Below, in pieces: positions 1 through 5,276 of a stretch of 13,325 bases of DNA (position 1 is its first letter; each line of letters begins with the position of its first letter). Source of the DNA: an uncultured Oscillospiraceae bacterium (GTDB taxonomy: Bacteria > Bacillota > Clostridia > Oscillospirales > Ruminococcaceae); NCBI GenBank assembly GCA_910577365.1, contig CAJTMU010000045.1, positions 1 through 13,325 of the forward strand, given 5' to 3'. Under the pieces are notes generated by a model. The model saw nothing but the letters and a program-made list of their open reading frames with translations. It made no database searches and was not told where the DNA came from. The position numbers and the translations under genes are program-made.

Positions 1-365
1 CGGCTGAGGGCATAACTCATGGCAGAACGGGTATACTCACCAAGGCAGAGCCTGCAGCTATCGCCAAGGAATTGGAATTCGCCTGCTCACACCGAGATGA
101 GATACACCAAATAGGCGAAAACGCCATGAACGAGGTATATATCTCATGGGAAACCGCCGTCAAAAAGGCTTACGACCGATACTTCACGGTAATAGAGAAC
201 GTAAAAGCAGGGCAGTCCCAGCGCCGCGAGGGCTTCATGCAGGAGGAATTTTTCTCCATGATGGACAACATAACCTACAATATCCAGCGGCTGCGAAGCA
301 TTCCTGCGGGTTTTGACAAGTACAAGCGCAAATGGCGAAAGCTGAGGGACAATATACGAAAATAA
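1..365 (+). CDS. Glycosyltransferase (GT4-like), C-terminal fragment
   Basis: This frame is open from the left edge (first full codon at base 3) to TAA at 363-365, so the N-terminus lies outside the window. The first visible residues, AEGITHGRTGILTKAEPAAI, match the nucleotide-sugar-binding lobe of GT-B glycosyltransferases (the 'G.TG.L....p.ala' stretch). They are followed by GENAMNEVYISWETAVKKAY, the usual C-terminal 'GenA...v..fsW......' helix. After about residue 69 a basic tail rich in Arg/Lys follows, with no recognised domain. Members of this family transfer sugars in cell-surface polysaccharide or glycolipid synthesis; donor and acceptor cannot be told from this fragment. It is the only gene in the window that looks like ordinary host chromosome. 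A TTG at 72 is a possible start but lies inside the conserved part, so it is not the real start. A phage-borne glycosyltransferase is the alternative. Confidence 0.72.
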   Translation, partial: AEGITHGRTGILTKAEPAAIAKELEFACSHRDEIHQIGENAMNEVYISWETAVKKAYDRYFTVIENVKAGQSQRREGFMQEEFFSMMDNITYNIQRLRSIPAGFDKYKRKWRKLRDNIRK

Positions 366-486
366 TTTGGGCTTTATGTTCAAATAAATAAGGGGGGGAT
401 AAGTTGGTTTGATTTGGTAGGCAAATTTACCTGTTAAAAACATTTTGCAGTATTTTTAATAATTTTAATTTATTAATGATTTAACT
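366..486. other. AT-rich intergenic stretch, possible prophage/host junction
   Basis: No gene is seen. It holds a run of seven G at 392-398, resembling the G-rich ribosome sites of the phage genes, but the TTG that follows meets a stop after two codons. A near-palindrome with one mismatch lies at about 419-432 (AGG-C-AAATTT-A-CCT). Base composition falls sharply to AT after 430. Host-like coding ends at 365 and phage-like genes begin to the right, so an attachment site could be here, but the other att copy is not in the window and no direct repeat can be shown. Confidence 0.3.
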
Positions 487-1041
487 ATGACCAGATTTTT
501 TAAAGAACAGTTTCCTCAGTGATAGCGACATCAATGTTTGCTGCTCCCCTTGTTGTTAACGCTGAAACACATGAAGCTAAAACCAATGAGGCTGATAGTT
601 AATGGTTATTGATGAGGATTTTGCCGGACTGTATGTAAACGTATGGAGCAAGGCAATGTATGACTATGAAATCTTAATCTCAGCGGTCACGCCTTTTACG
701 AGCCTAACTGCTATTGCTATCTCATAAAGTCCAACCTGCTTGACAAAAGGGTGTTGTACAAAGGGTACGATTACGAATTTAACTTCCTCACGCACAATTA
801 CACCGCAAAGGATTTGCCCAAAGACTTAAAGCTGCTTTCCCCAAACGACTTTGCCGTCGATGACGATTTTCTGCGCGGACAGTCCGCCTATATAAGCGGA
901 AAAACGGGAATGATCTACATAGAAGTGTTTAAAAACACTGCTTATATGCCATTTGAGCACCCCGAATATATTGAAGCTCTTACAAAAAACGGGCTGTTTG
1001 GCTTTGACTATTTTCTCCCTCAAAAGGAGGACTTCGCATAA
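487..1041 (+). pseudogene. Decayed secreted-protein gene with about three frame breaks
   Basis: Three pieces in successive frames read as one small exported protein of about 180 residues. From ATG 487, MTRFFK passes, after one missing base near 502-504, into RTVSSVIATSMFAAPLVVNA then ETHEAKTNEADS. That is a basic n-region, a hydrophobic core and a VNA/E signal-peptidase-like site, ending at TAA 600-602. A second frame starts at ATG 602 (overlapping that stop) and gives VIDEDFAGLYVNVWSKAMYD. Somewhere between 670 and 724 the reading must shift again into the frame that runs SGHAFYEPNCYCYLIKSN to TAA at 1039-1041. The last part is a soluble alpha/beta-looking domain that I do not recognise (aromatic residues, MPFEHPEYIEAL near the end). 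No good ribosome site precedes 487. The last 96 codons could still be translated alone from GTG 751. It runs convergently to the phage lysin, so it is either a host neighbour or a lysogenic-conversion gene that has decayed. Sequencing indels are the alternative. Confidence 0.5.
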
Positions 1042-1047
1042 TAAAAT

Positions 1048-1077
1048 TGACGGCTGCCCGTTTCCGAGCAGCCGTCA
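1048..1077. terminator. Bidirectional rho-independent terminator
   Basis: There is a perfect 10-bp inverted repeat, TGACGGCTGC at 1048-1057 and GCAGCCGTCA at 1068-1077, with a 10-nt loop. On the plus strand it is followed by a T-rich run (1081-1091) and on the minus strand by TTTTATTAT. It sits 6 nt after the plus-strand stop at 1041 and 4 nt after the lysin stop at 1082, so it can end both convergent transcripts, including the long phage late operon. Confidence 0.85.
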
Positions 1078-1081
1078 GCCA

Positions 1082-1855
1082 TTATATTTTTTCAGTCGTG
1101 ACCTCAAAGCCCAGCGCTTTAAGCTGACCCTTAGCCTCATTCAGCTTATTTTTGTCCACTGTCTTGGTTCCCGTTACCTTATATCTCACGACGGGCTTAT
1201 TCAATCCCAGCTTTTTTATTTTGGCGGCATATCCGATATAAGCCCAGTTGCAGTCACACTGCCCCCTGACTCCCGCTACCGCTCCAACATCTCCGTAATC
1301 AAGCGTCGGGCTGCCCGCGACGGTAAACTGCCACATTCCCTGTCCGAAATCCCGCTGATATCCCTCAGAGGTATATTGCGCCAGCCATAAGTCATATGGC
1401 AATGACTTAAGATTGATGTAGTTATCTGCTACGTTGGGATTGCAGTAGAGCATCGGATAATAATTCGCTGCGCACAAGGTGTCAAGATAAGCTTTGCAAA
1501 TGGCGGTATACTGCGCTTTTGACAGTCCCTTATTCAGAATGCTCTCGTCCTCGAAATCCAGCGCCGCAGGGTAATCTATACTGTATCCCGCAAGCTCGCT
1601 TACCGCCCACTCCGCTTCCCTGCGGGCTTCTTCGGGAGTCGTCGCATAAGACCAGTGGTATACCCCCACATGTATTCCCGCTTCTTTGCAGCCACTATAA
1701 TGCTTATCGAACAGCTTATCTTTAGTCATGCCGTGCCCCAGACGCAGCATCGCGAATTTCACCTTATAACCCTTTATTTTCCCTGCCTTAAGCGCGCTGT
1801 AATCCACATCGTCATTTGCGTAGGACAAATCCACTCCAGCATACCTATTTGCCAT
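1082..1855 (-). CDS. Endolysin: GH25 (Chalaropsis-type) muramidase
   Basis: This 257-aa enzyme should cut the N-acetylmuramyl beta-1,4 bonds of peptidoglycan at the end of the lytic cycle. The GH25 barrel covers residues 4 to about 210. It starts with YAGVDLS (Asp9) and carries the strand PAALDFEDE with the conserved D100-x-E102 pair (E102 the expected acid). WQF at 175-177 and DCN at 201-203 (D201, N203) are the closing signatures of the family. Residues about 223-257 form a short extra domain (VVRYKVTGTKTVDK, then a helix and GFEVTTEKI) with the beta-alpha-beta pattern of SPOR-like wall-binding domains; that assignment is inference. No signal peptide is seen, so it needs the holin. The ATG at 1855 overlaps the holin stop by 11 nt and has AAGGAGAG just upstream. 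Confidence 0.93.
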   Translation of the reverse strand: MANRYAGVDLSYANDDVDYSALKAGKIKGYKVKFAMLRLGHGMTKDKLFDKHYSGCKEAGIHVGVYHWSYATTPEEARREAEWAVSELAGYSIDYPAALDFEDESILNKGLSKAQYTAICKAYLDTLCAANYYPMLYCNPNVADNYINLKSLPYDLWLAQYTSEGYQRDFGQGMWQFTVAGSPTLDYGDVGAVAGVRGQCDCNWAYIGYAAKIKKLGLNKPVVRYKVTGTKTVDKNKLNEAKGQLKALGFEVTTEKI

Positions 1856-2063
1856 CGTCGCTCTCCTTTCCCTTGTTTAACGCGTCGGTAAGCCCTTCGC
1901 CAAGTATGTATCCGACAACCGCCGCGCCGCTTAAAATTGACCCACTTACCTTGTCAGCACCCTGCTGCGAACCACCAAAAGTTACGATAAGCCCAGCGAC
2001 AAAGCCCGCAATAGCTACCCATAATTTCCTTGAGGTCAGCTTTCTTCTCCAATTTATATCCAT
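1845..2063 (-). CDS. Phage holin (small, hydrophobic)
   Basis: This 72-aa protein has a short charged N-terminus (MDINWRRKLTSRKL), one clear membrane segment at about residues 14-30 (WVAIAGFVAGLIVTFGG), and a second, weaker hydrophobic stretch at about 40-60 (SGSILSGAAVVGYILGEGLT). It ends in a hydrophilic charged tail. This is the build of small Firmicutes holins starting with an INW.. motif. It forms the membrane lesion that lets the lysozyme reach the wall. I start it at ATG 2063 because GGGGGGAG lies at the right spacing; a longer in-frame opening to 2156 lacks a site and adds a basic, un-holin-like extension. It lies 11 nt after the coiled-coil gene and overlaps the lysin start. Confidence 0.85.
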   Translation of the reverse strand: MDINWRRKLTSRKLWVAIAGFVAGLIVTFGGSQQGADKVSGSILSGAAVVGYILGEGLTDALNKGKESDDGK

Positions 2064-2074
2064 TATACTCCCCC

Positions 2075-2383
2075 CTAAATCCCTATCTGAGCAAGTATGA
2101 ACCCGACGATTGCACTTAAAACGGACGCCCCAATAAGACCGACTACCTTTCGCCACTTCTCACCGTCGCGGCCCTCAAGCGTTCTCAGTCGTTCGCTCTG
2201 CTGCTCCTGCTCACGGAGCATACCTTCCATATTTACGGCGAGCTTTTCCACCGAGGTGGTCAGCGCTCCTATCTGCCGCATGGTGTCCTCCACTATTTCA
2301 AGCCGCCTGTTCTGGCGGCTGTTTTCCTCCTCAATCCGCCTGCGAAACTCCTCATGCTCCGCACGGGATATCGATGTTTCCAT
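2075..2383 (-). CDS. XhlA-like coiled-coil membrane protein
   Basis: This 102-aa protein has two parts. Residues 1 to about 72 are highly charged and predicted to be long helix/coiled coil (ISRAEHEEFRRRIEEE, then a leucine/methionine-spaced stretch through EQQSERLRTLE). Residues about 78-102 form one C-terminal membrane helix (VVGLIGASVLSAIVGFILAQ). The build and the place directly before holin and lysozyme match XhlA (hemolysin XhlA family) of PBSX, which works with the holin XhlB in lysis. The ATG at 2383 is chosen over the GTG at 2392 because AAAGGGTG gives correct spacing only for the ATG. Identity to XhlA is by architecture and context rather than a diagnostic motif. Confidence 0.72.
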   Translation of the reverse strand: METSISRAEHEEFRRRIEEENSRQNRRLEIVEDTMRQIGALTTSVEKLAVNMEGMLREQEQQSERLRTLEGRDGEKWRKVVGLIGASVLSAIVGFILAQIGI

Positions 2384-2399
2384 TATATTCACCCTTTCT

Positions 2400-2933
2400 T
2401 TATTTTGAGAATGATATGCTTATGGTGTAATTATTTGCGCCGCTGCCACTTTGGCTTCCGCTGCTTCCACCACACCCAATATGATACTTTCCGGTTGTTA
2501 AGTTATAGGTTTCTGTCTTTGAGCCGCTTGAGGTAAGCGAAAACCCACCTACATTTTCTCCAAGATTTTCATCAAAAATGTTAAAACCGCCACTTCCGTT
2601 TGAATATCTGTTCTGATGTGAGTAGCTCACAGTAATTTTTATTGAACCCTTTATTTCAAAAACGTCTGAAACTACATAATTACAAACAATACTTGAATAG
2701 GTATTGCTTACAGTAAGGCCATTATCAGAAACGGTCGGTTTATATGCAGAAGCGTCAGTCCTACCATATCTCCATGTCAGAGAGTCTGGAAAATAAACCG
2801 CCGAGTGAACTTCATACAGCACACCTGCCCCATTTGCGTGAACTGTATCCAATTCATACAACACACCGCTCTCGTTCACCGTAACCGTTTCCAACTCCCG
2901 CAAAACGCCGCCGTCATTTGCTGTTATCGGCAC
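2400..2933 (-). CDS. Repeat-headed beta-rich tail protein, copy B
   Basis: This 177-aa protein starts at GTG 2933 behind AGGAGGTGAAT. Residues 3-44 are three tandem 14-residue repeats: ITANDGGVLRELET, VTVNESGVLYELDT, VHANGAGVLYEVHS. The remainder is rich in Ser, Gly, Thr, Tyr and beta-branched residues, with no helix-forming stretch. It ends in YNLTTGKYHIGCGG and a Ser/Gly-rich hairpin, as expected for a beta-sandwich. The protein at 3493-4038 has the same repeats and a related C-terminus. No family name is recognised. Position between fibre and lysis genes and the beta-rich composition suggest a baseplate- or fibre-tip protein, perhaps binding surface glycans (inference). A non-structural role cannot be excluded. 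Confidence 0.8.
   Translation of the reverse strand: MPITANDGGVLRELETVTVNESGVLYELDTVHANGAGVLYEVHSAVYFPDSLTWRYGRTDASAYKPTVSDNGLTVSNTYSSIVCNYVVSDVFEIKGSIKITVSYSHQNRYSNGSGGFNIFDENLGENVGGFSLTSSGSKTETYNLTTGKYHIGCGGSSGSQSGSGANNYTISISFSK
2802..2927 (-). repeat. Three tandem 14-codon repeats (copy B)
   Basis: Three 42-nt units encode [IV]xxNxxGVLxELxT-type repeats with no gap between them. The DNA units have diverged, but the residues N, G, V, L and E are held, so selection appears to act on the protein. The third unit (VHANGxGVLxE) is the one most like its partner in copy A. Confidence 0.75.
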
Positions 2934-2997
2934 ACATTCACCTCCTGGTAAGTGTTACCGAAACGTCTTAAATTAAAAATAACGAATTTAAAAAATC

Positions 2998-3096
2998 TCA
3001 TGCCAGAAGTTCTTCAACCTCCTTTCGCCAGATTGAGGGAACATCCTCAATAGTTATTGTTCCTTTTTTTATCTGTGCCGCATAAATTTTAGCCAT
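2998..3096 (-). CDS. xkdX: XkdX-like mini-protein (32 aa)
   Basis: ATG 3096, preceded by CGGAGGTGAAAATA, opens a 33-codon frame ending in TGA at 2998. It encodes MAKIYAAQIKKGTITIEDVP followed by SIWRKEVEELLA. The pattern '(Y)..lIkkG..TiedVP..wr.eV..lL' is the signature of the XkdX family of tiny phage proteins found near the tail-fibre genes of many Firmicutes phages. Its role is unknown. It overlaps the upstream 130-aa gene by 8 nt (ATGGCTAA), so it is probably translationally coupled. Unlike the usual arrangement, a second large tail-type gene (2400-2933) follows it before the lysis genes. Confidence 0.82.
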   Translation of the reverse strand: MAKIYAAQIKKGTITIEDVPSIWRKEVEELLA

Positions 3097-3481
3097 TATT
3101 TTCACCTCCGATCATTCCCGCAAGCTCAATAAGAGCAAGTTGTGTGTCGTTAATGCTTGCCGCCTGATTTTCCTGCGCGATTTCAAGCGCCGATTTCTGC
3201 GCAAGCTTCATGCACCAAAGCTGCTCCCCATCAATGTCCTTTATAGACAACTCCATGGGCAGTGTGAAATTGAGCTGAAGGGACTGTCCGCCGTTTCCGT
3301 CGTTTATCATAATCTCGGACAGAGCGCTGCTGTCTGTGTAAATTGCCCTCAGCTCCTCAAAATTTGTTTCATCACACGCCGCGCGAATTTCAAGTGTTGC
3401 GCGCTGGGCGTTCTGAAACTGTGTTGTGCCGCCTATCACGGCTATCGTCTCTATTGATTTTCCGTTTGTAAATGTTACCAT
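3089..3481 (-). CDS. Small phage protein at XkdW position, unknown function
   Basis: This 130-aa protein starts at ATG 3481 behind AGGAGGTAACCAA; the preceding gene's stop is part of that site. The first two thirds alternate as beta strands (TIAVIGGTTQFQNAQRATLE, then LQLNFTLPMELSIKDIDGE). The last third is helical (KSALEIAQENQAASINDTQL, then LIELAGMIGG). This resembles the layout of small proteins that precede XkdX in clostridial prophages, with a beta domain and an 'L..ie' helix, but I do not recognise a named family. Its position suggests a minor baseplate or fibre-associated structural protein. It is coupled to the XkdX-like ORF by an 8-nt overlap. Confidence 0.72.
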   Translation of the reverse strand: MVTFTNGKSIETIAVIGGTTQFQNAQRATLEIRAACDETNFEELRAIYTDSSALSEIMINDGNGGQSLQLNFTLPMELSIKDIDGEQLWCMKLAQKSALEIAQENQAASINDTQLALIELAGMIGGENNG

Positions 3482-3492
3482 TTGGTTACCTC

Positions 3493-4038
3493 CTATGCCT
3501 TTTCAAATTTTAGTTTAAATTCTATTGTGCTATTTGATCCGGAATCATAATTACTTGAGCACCCAACATAATAGTTGCCCTTTTCCAAGATATATTCTGC
3601 TTTTGGGTTTGCAAATGTGGTATAATCATTTTGACCAGTTCGCACTTTTCGTACATACGTCCATTCTGTGGGATAGTGAGTGAAGGTGTCAATAAATTTT
3701 CCATTACGAATCTCGGCAATATTACTGTAGATAGTTCCAGAAGAACTGTAATGCGTTATATTTATTATTACTTTGGTTTTACCCGTAAGCGTAAAATCTG
3801 AAGCAGCGCTTCCGTGAACCGATATATCATATGTATCGCCGTTTAAAAAAGATTTGGCCGTGCTTCTAATAGTATGCCATTCACTCAGAACCGGAAATTC
3901 CCATGCTGAATAAATCTCATGCAGCACACCTCCCCCATTAGCATGAACAGTATCAATCCCGTAAAGTGCTCCACCATTGTTAGATGTTATTTCCGTCAGT
4001 TCGTGCAGAACGCCGCCTGCATTGACTATTATTGGCAT
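3493..4038 (-). CDS. Repeat-headed beta-rich tail protein, copy A
   Basis: This 181-aa protein starts at ATG 4038 behind AAGGGGGTGTCAAC. Residues 3-44 are three tandem 14-residue repeats: IIVNAGGVLHELTE, ITSNNGGALYGIDT, VHANGGGVLHEIYS. The rest is beta-rich with many aromatic and Ser/Thr residues (INITHYSSSGTIYSN, TEWTYVRKVRTGQND). It ends in YILEKGNYYVGC plus a Ser/Asn-rich hairpin and FKLKFEKA. Copy B (2400-2933) shares the head and the 'Y.L..G.Y..GC' tail; the middle differs strongly. It follows the fibre gene after 12 nt. Likely a tail-tip or receptor-contact protein with a shared attachment head and a variable outer domain (inference). No catalytic motif is seen. Confidence 0.8.
   Translation of the reverse strand: MPIIVNAGGVLHELTEITSNNGGALYGIDTVHANGGGVLHEIYSAWEFPVLSEWHTIRSTAKSFLNGDTYDISVHGSAASDFTLTGKTKVIINITHYSSSGTIYSNIAEIRNGKFIDTFTHYPTEWTYVRKVRTGQNDYTTFANPKAEYILEKGNYYVGCSSNYDSGSNSTIEFKLKFEKA
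3907..4032 (-). repeat. Three tandem 14-codon repeats (copy A)
   Basis: Three back-to-back 42-nt units encode [IV]xxNxGG[VA]LxxIxT repeats. They match the head of copy B unit by unit; the third units share VHANG-G-GVL and precede the same S-A dipeptide and FP motif. This points to duplication of the whole head, not independent repeat growth. Confidence 0.75.
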
Positions 4039-4050
4039 GTTGACACCCCC

Positions 4051-4740
4051 TTAATGCTTTCCATACCAGCAGCCCGCGGGGCAATTGCTTGTAGTGGGAG
4101 CGGCCGTTCCGCTTGCCAGTCTGTGAAGTCCGAGTGCCGCTGTTGTTACCACATGTACGTTATCAACAGTATCGGCGTTTCCCCCGTTGGCGGGCAGCTT
4201 GGTAGGAAGCCCGCTCACCTGAGATGCCGTATGTGTGTGGCTTGCCGCGGCGTAATTATGCGTATGATTGCTTGCGGCTTTTCCCGCCAACAGATTATTT
4301 ACCTCACTCTCGGTATAGTACCGGTCATCGTGCGTATGGCTCGAAGCCGCGTAGCTGTGTGAATGATTGGCGGCAGCTTTTCCCGCAAGTAAGCTGTTGA
4401 CCTCCGTTTCGGTATAATAGCGGTCATCGTGAGTATGACCAGTAGCGGCATAATTATGGGTGTGATTTGCCTCAGCAAAGAATGAAGCGTGTTTACCGTC
4501 CACCGTATCGGCGTTGCCGCCGCTCGCGGGAAGCGCCGAAGGAAAATCCGTTATCTCCGAAACGGAGTGACCATGTCCGCTGTCGGCCTTACCGGCGATA
4601 GCGGCATTCACAGCGTTCCCATCCTCTCTAAGCTCCCTTATAGCCTCGTCAACCGCATCAGCATTAAAATTAAAGTCCTCAACATTATAAAAGTCCGTGC
4701 TGTCAGGCTTTTTCAAATGAAGAGTGTTGGTTTCTTTCAT
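4051..4740 (-). CDS. Short His-rich repeat tail fibre protein
   Basis: This 229-aa protein should be a trimeric fibre on the baseplate. The N-terminus (KPDSTDFYNVEDFNFNADAV, residues 11-30) is the attachment motif common in fibres of clostridial phages, followed by a helix to about residue 50. The shaft runs from about 55 to 197. It contains two complete 33-residue repeats (92-124 and 125-157) and part of a third (158-170), each with NH-x-H and HTHDDRYYTE. HxH pairs like these coordinate metal inside the trimeric needle of T4-type fibres. ALPASGGNADTVDGKHA (about 70-85) recurs as KLPANGGNADTVDNVHV (181-197). The end (LASGTAAPTTSNCPAGCWY) is a common fibre terminus, and there is no large receptor head. 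The start overlaps the previous stop by 4 nt (ATGA), with GAGG upstream. Confidence 0.87.
   Translation of the reverse strand: MKETNTLHLKKPDSTDFYNVEDFNFNADAVDEAIRELREDGNAVNAAIAGKADSGHGHSVSEITDFPSALPASGGNADTVDGKHASFFAEANHTHNYAATGHTHDDRYYTETEVNSLLAGKAAANHSHSYAASSHTHDDRYYTESEVNNLLAGKAASNHTHNYAAASHTHTASQVSGLPTKLPANGGNADTVDNVHVVTTAALGLHRLASGTAAPTTSNCPAGCWYGKH
4231..4467 (-). repeat. 99-nt coding repeats in the fibre shaft
   Basis: About 2.4 copies of a 99-nt (33-codon) unit lie within the fibre gene, encoding NH(T/S)H(N/S)YAA..HTHDDRYYTE and then EVN.LLAGKAA. The units are similar in DNA as well as in protein, so copy number could change by recombination or slippage. Confidence 0.82.
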
Positions 4741-5276
4741 GTCATTACCTCGTTTCTTAAGTGTTCATGAGTATAAGCGGCAAGATCTGCATGCGTATAA
4801 CCGGAAAATGAGAAATGCTGATTATATTTCAAACTTAGCGATATCTCAATGTTTGCGGGAATTTCCCGCTCCAGCAGCTTTCCGACCTCGTCATACTGAT
4901 TTTTCACTGTGAGCGCCACCTGAACGGAAAGCAGATATTTATTATTATCAAGCTCCGCAGTAAATCCGTCCCCGCCGCACAATATAGCCAACTGCCGCTT
5001 AAGTCCCTTAAAAGTAAACGGCAGCTCTTCGTTCAGCTTTGACAGTATCCGGAAACGCCTAATCCCAATATTATCAAGGGATTTCGGCGTAATGCCGAGC
5101 ATCTTTTCCCAGCGCGAACAACCGCGCTCTGTCAGTGTATCTATAAAATTATCTGCCGCGATATTTTCCAGTTCGTCGCTTGCCGCTTTAATCTCAACGT
5201 TCTCCGCGCCTGTTAGCTGTCGGAATTCATACACTCCGCGCAGCACCTCCGGAAGATAGGAAATAAGTTCAGGCAA
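4737..5276 (-). CDS. xkdU: Baseplate protein, XkdU/YmfQ-like (DUF2313 type)
   Basis: This 179-aa protein begins LISYLPEVLRGVYEFRQL, with the 'LP.yl....e...l' opening of the YmfQ/XkdU family that sits between baseplate J and the fibres. A helical stretch (KAASDELENIAADNFIDTLT) leads into GCSRWEKMLGI and RRFRILSKLNEELPFTFKGL, the family's conserved core. The C-terminus is a beta region that may face the fibre. These proteins resemble Mu gp48 and T4 gp53-like baseplate parts and link the wedge to the fibre. The start is TTG at 5276, with an in-frame TAA directly before it and AAGGGGTG at the correct distance, so no longer start is possible. It overlaps the XkdT-like stop by 8 nt. Confidence 0.85.
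   Translation of the reverse strand: MPELISYLPEVLRGVYEFRQLTGAENVEIKAASDELENIAADNFIDTLTERGCSRWEKMLGITPKSLDNIGIRRFRILSKLNEELPFTFKGLKRQLAILCGGDGFTAELDNNKYLLSVQVALTVKNQYDEVGKLLEREIPANIEISLSLKYNQHFSFSGYTHADLAAYTHEHLRNEVMT

Noticed and set aside
419..432. Near-palindrome AGG-C-AAATTT-A-CCT as an att core or operator
   Set aside because: It has a central-arm mismatch, a single copy, and no second att site to compare in the window.
144..443. Minus-strand open frame opposite the glycosyltransferase end
   Set aside because: It is antisense to a recognisable conserved C-terminus and has no ribosome site or family pattern.
953..1390. Plus-strand open frame of 145 codons across the terminator and lysin
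   Set aside because: It runs antisense to the clear GH25 gene and across a terminator hairpin, and has no family-like residues.
1845..2156. Longer 103-codon start for the holin
   Set aside because: No ribosome site at 2156 and a basic extension overlapping the previous gene; GGGGGGAG fits the ATG at 2063.
2097..2408. Plus-strand open frame opposite the coiled-coil gene
   Set aside because: Its Ser/Arg-rich product is the antisense shadow of a charged coiled coil; the minus strand has the ribosome sites and the operon.
2972..2999. AT-rich inverted repeat (TTAAATT...AATTTAA) between XkdX-like and copy B genes
   Set aside because: Only A/T pairs, no U-run and no -35 match, so neither terminator nor promoter can be supported.
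3919..4362. Plus-strand open frame of 147 codons in the fibre region
   Set aside because: It crosses two minus-strand genes and the repeats; the minus-strand fibre and repeat protein explain the coding signal.
4231..4467. Regularly spaced repeats as a possible CRISPR array
   Set aside because: The unit is 99 nt, in frame, and encodes His-rich fibre repeats with no unique spacers between repeats.
2400..4740. Diversity-generating retroelement acting on the tail-tip genes
   Set aside because: No reverse transcriptase, template repeat or adenine-specific variable pair is seen in the window.
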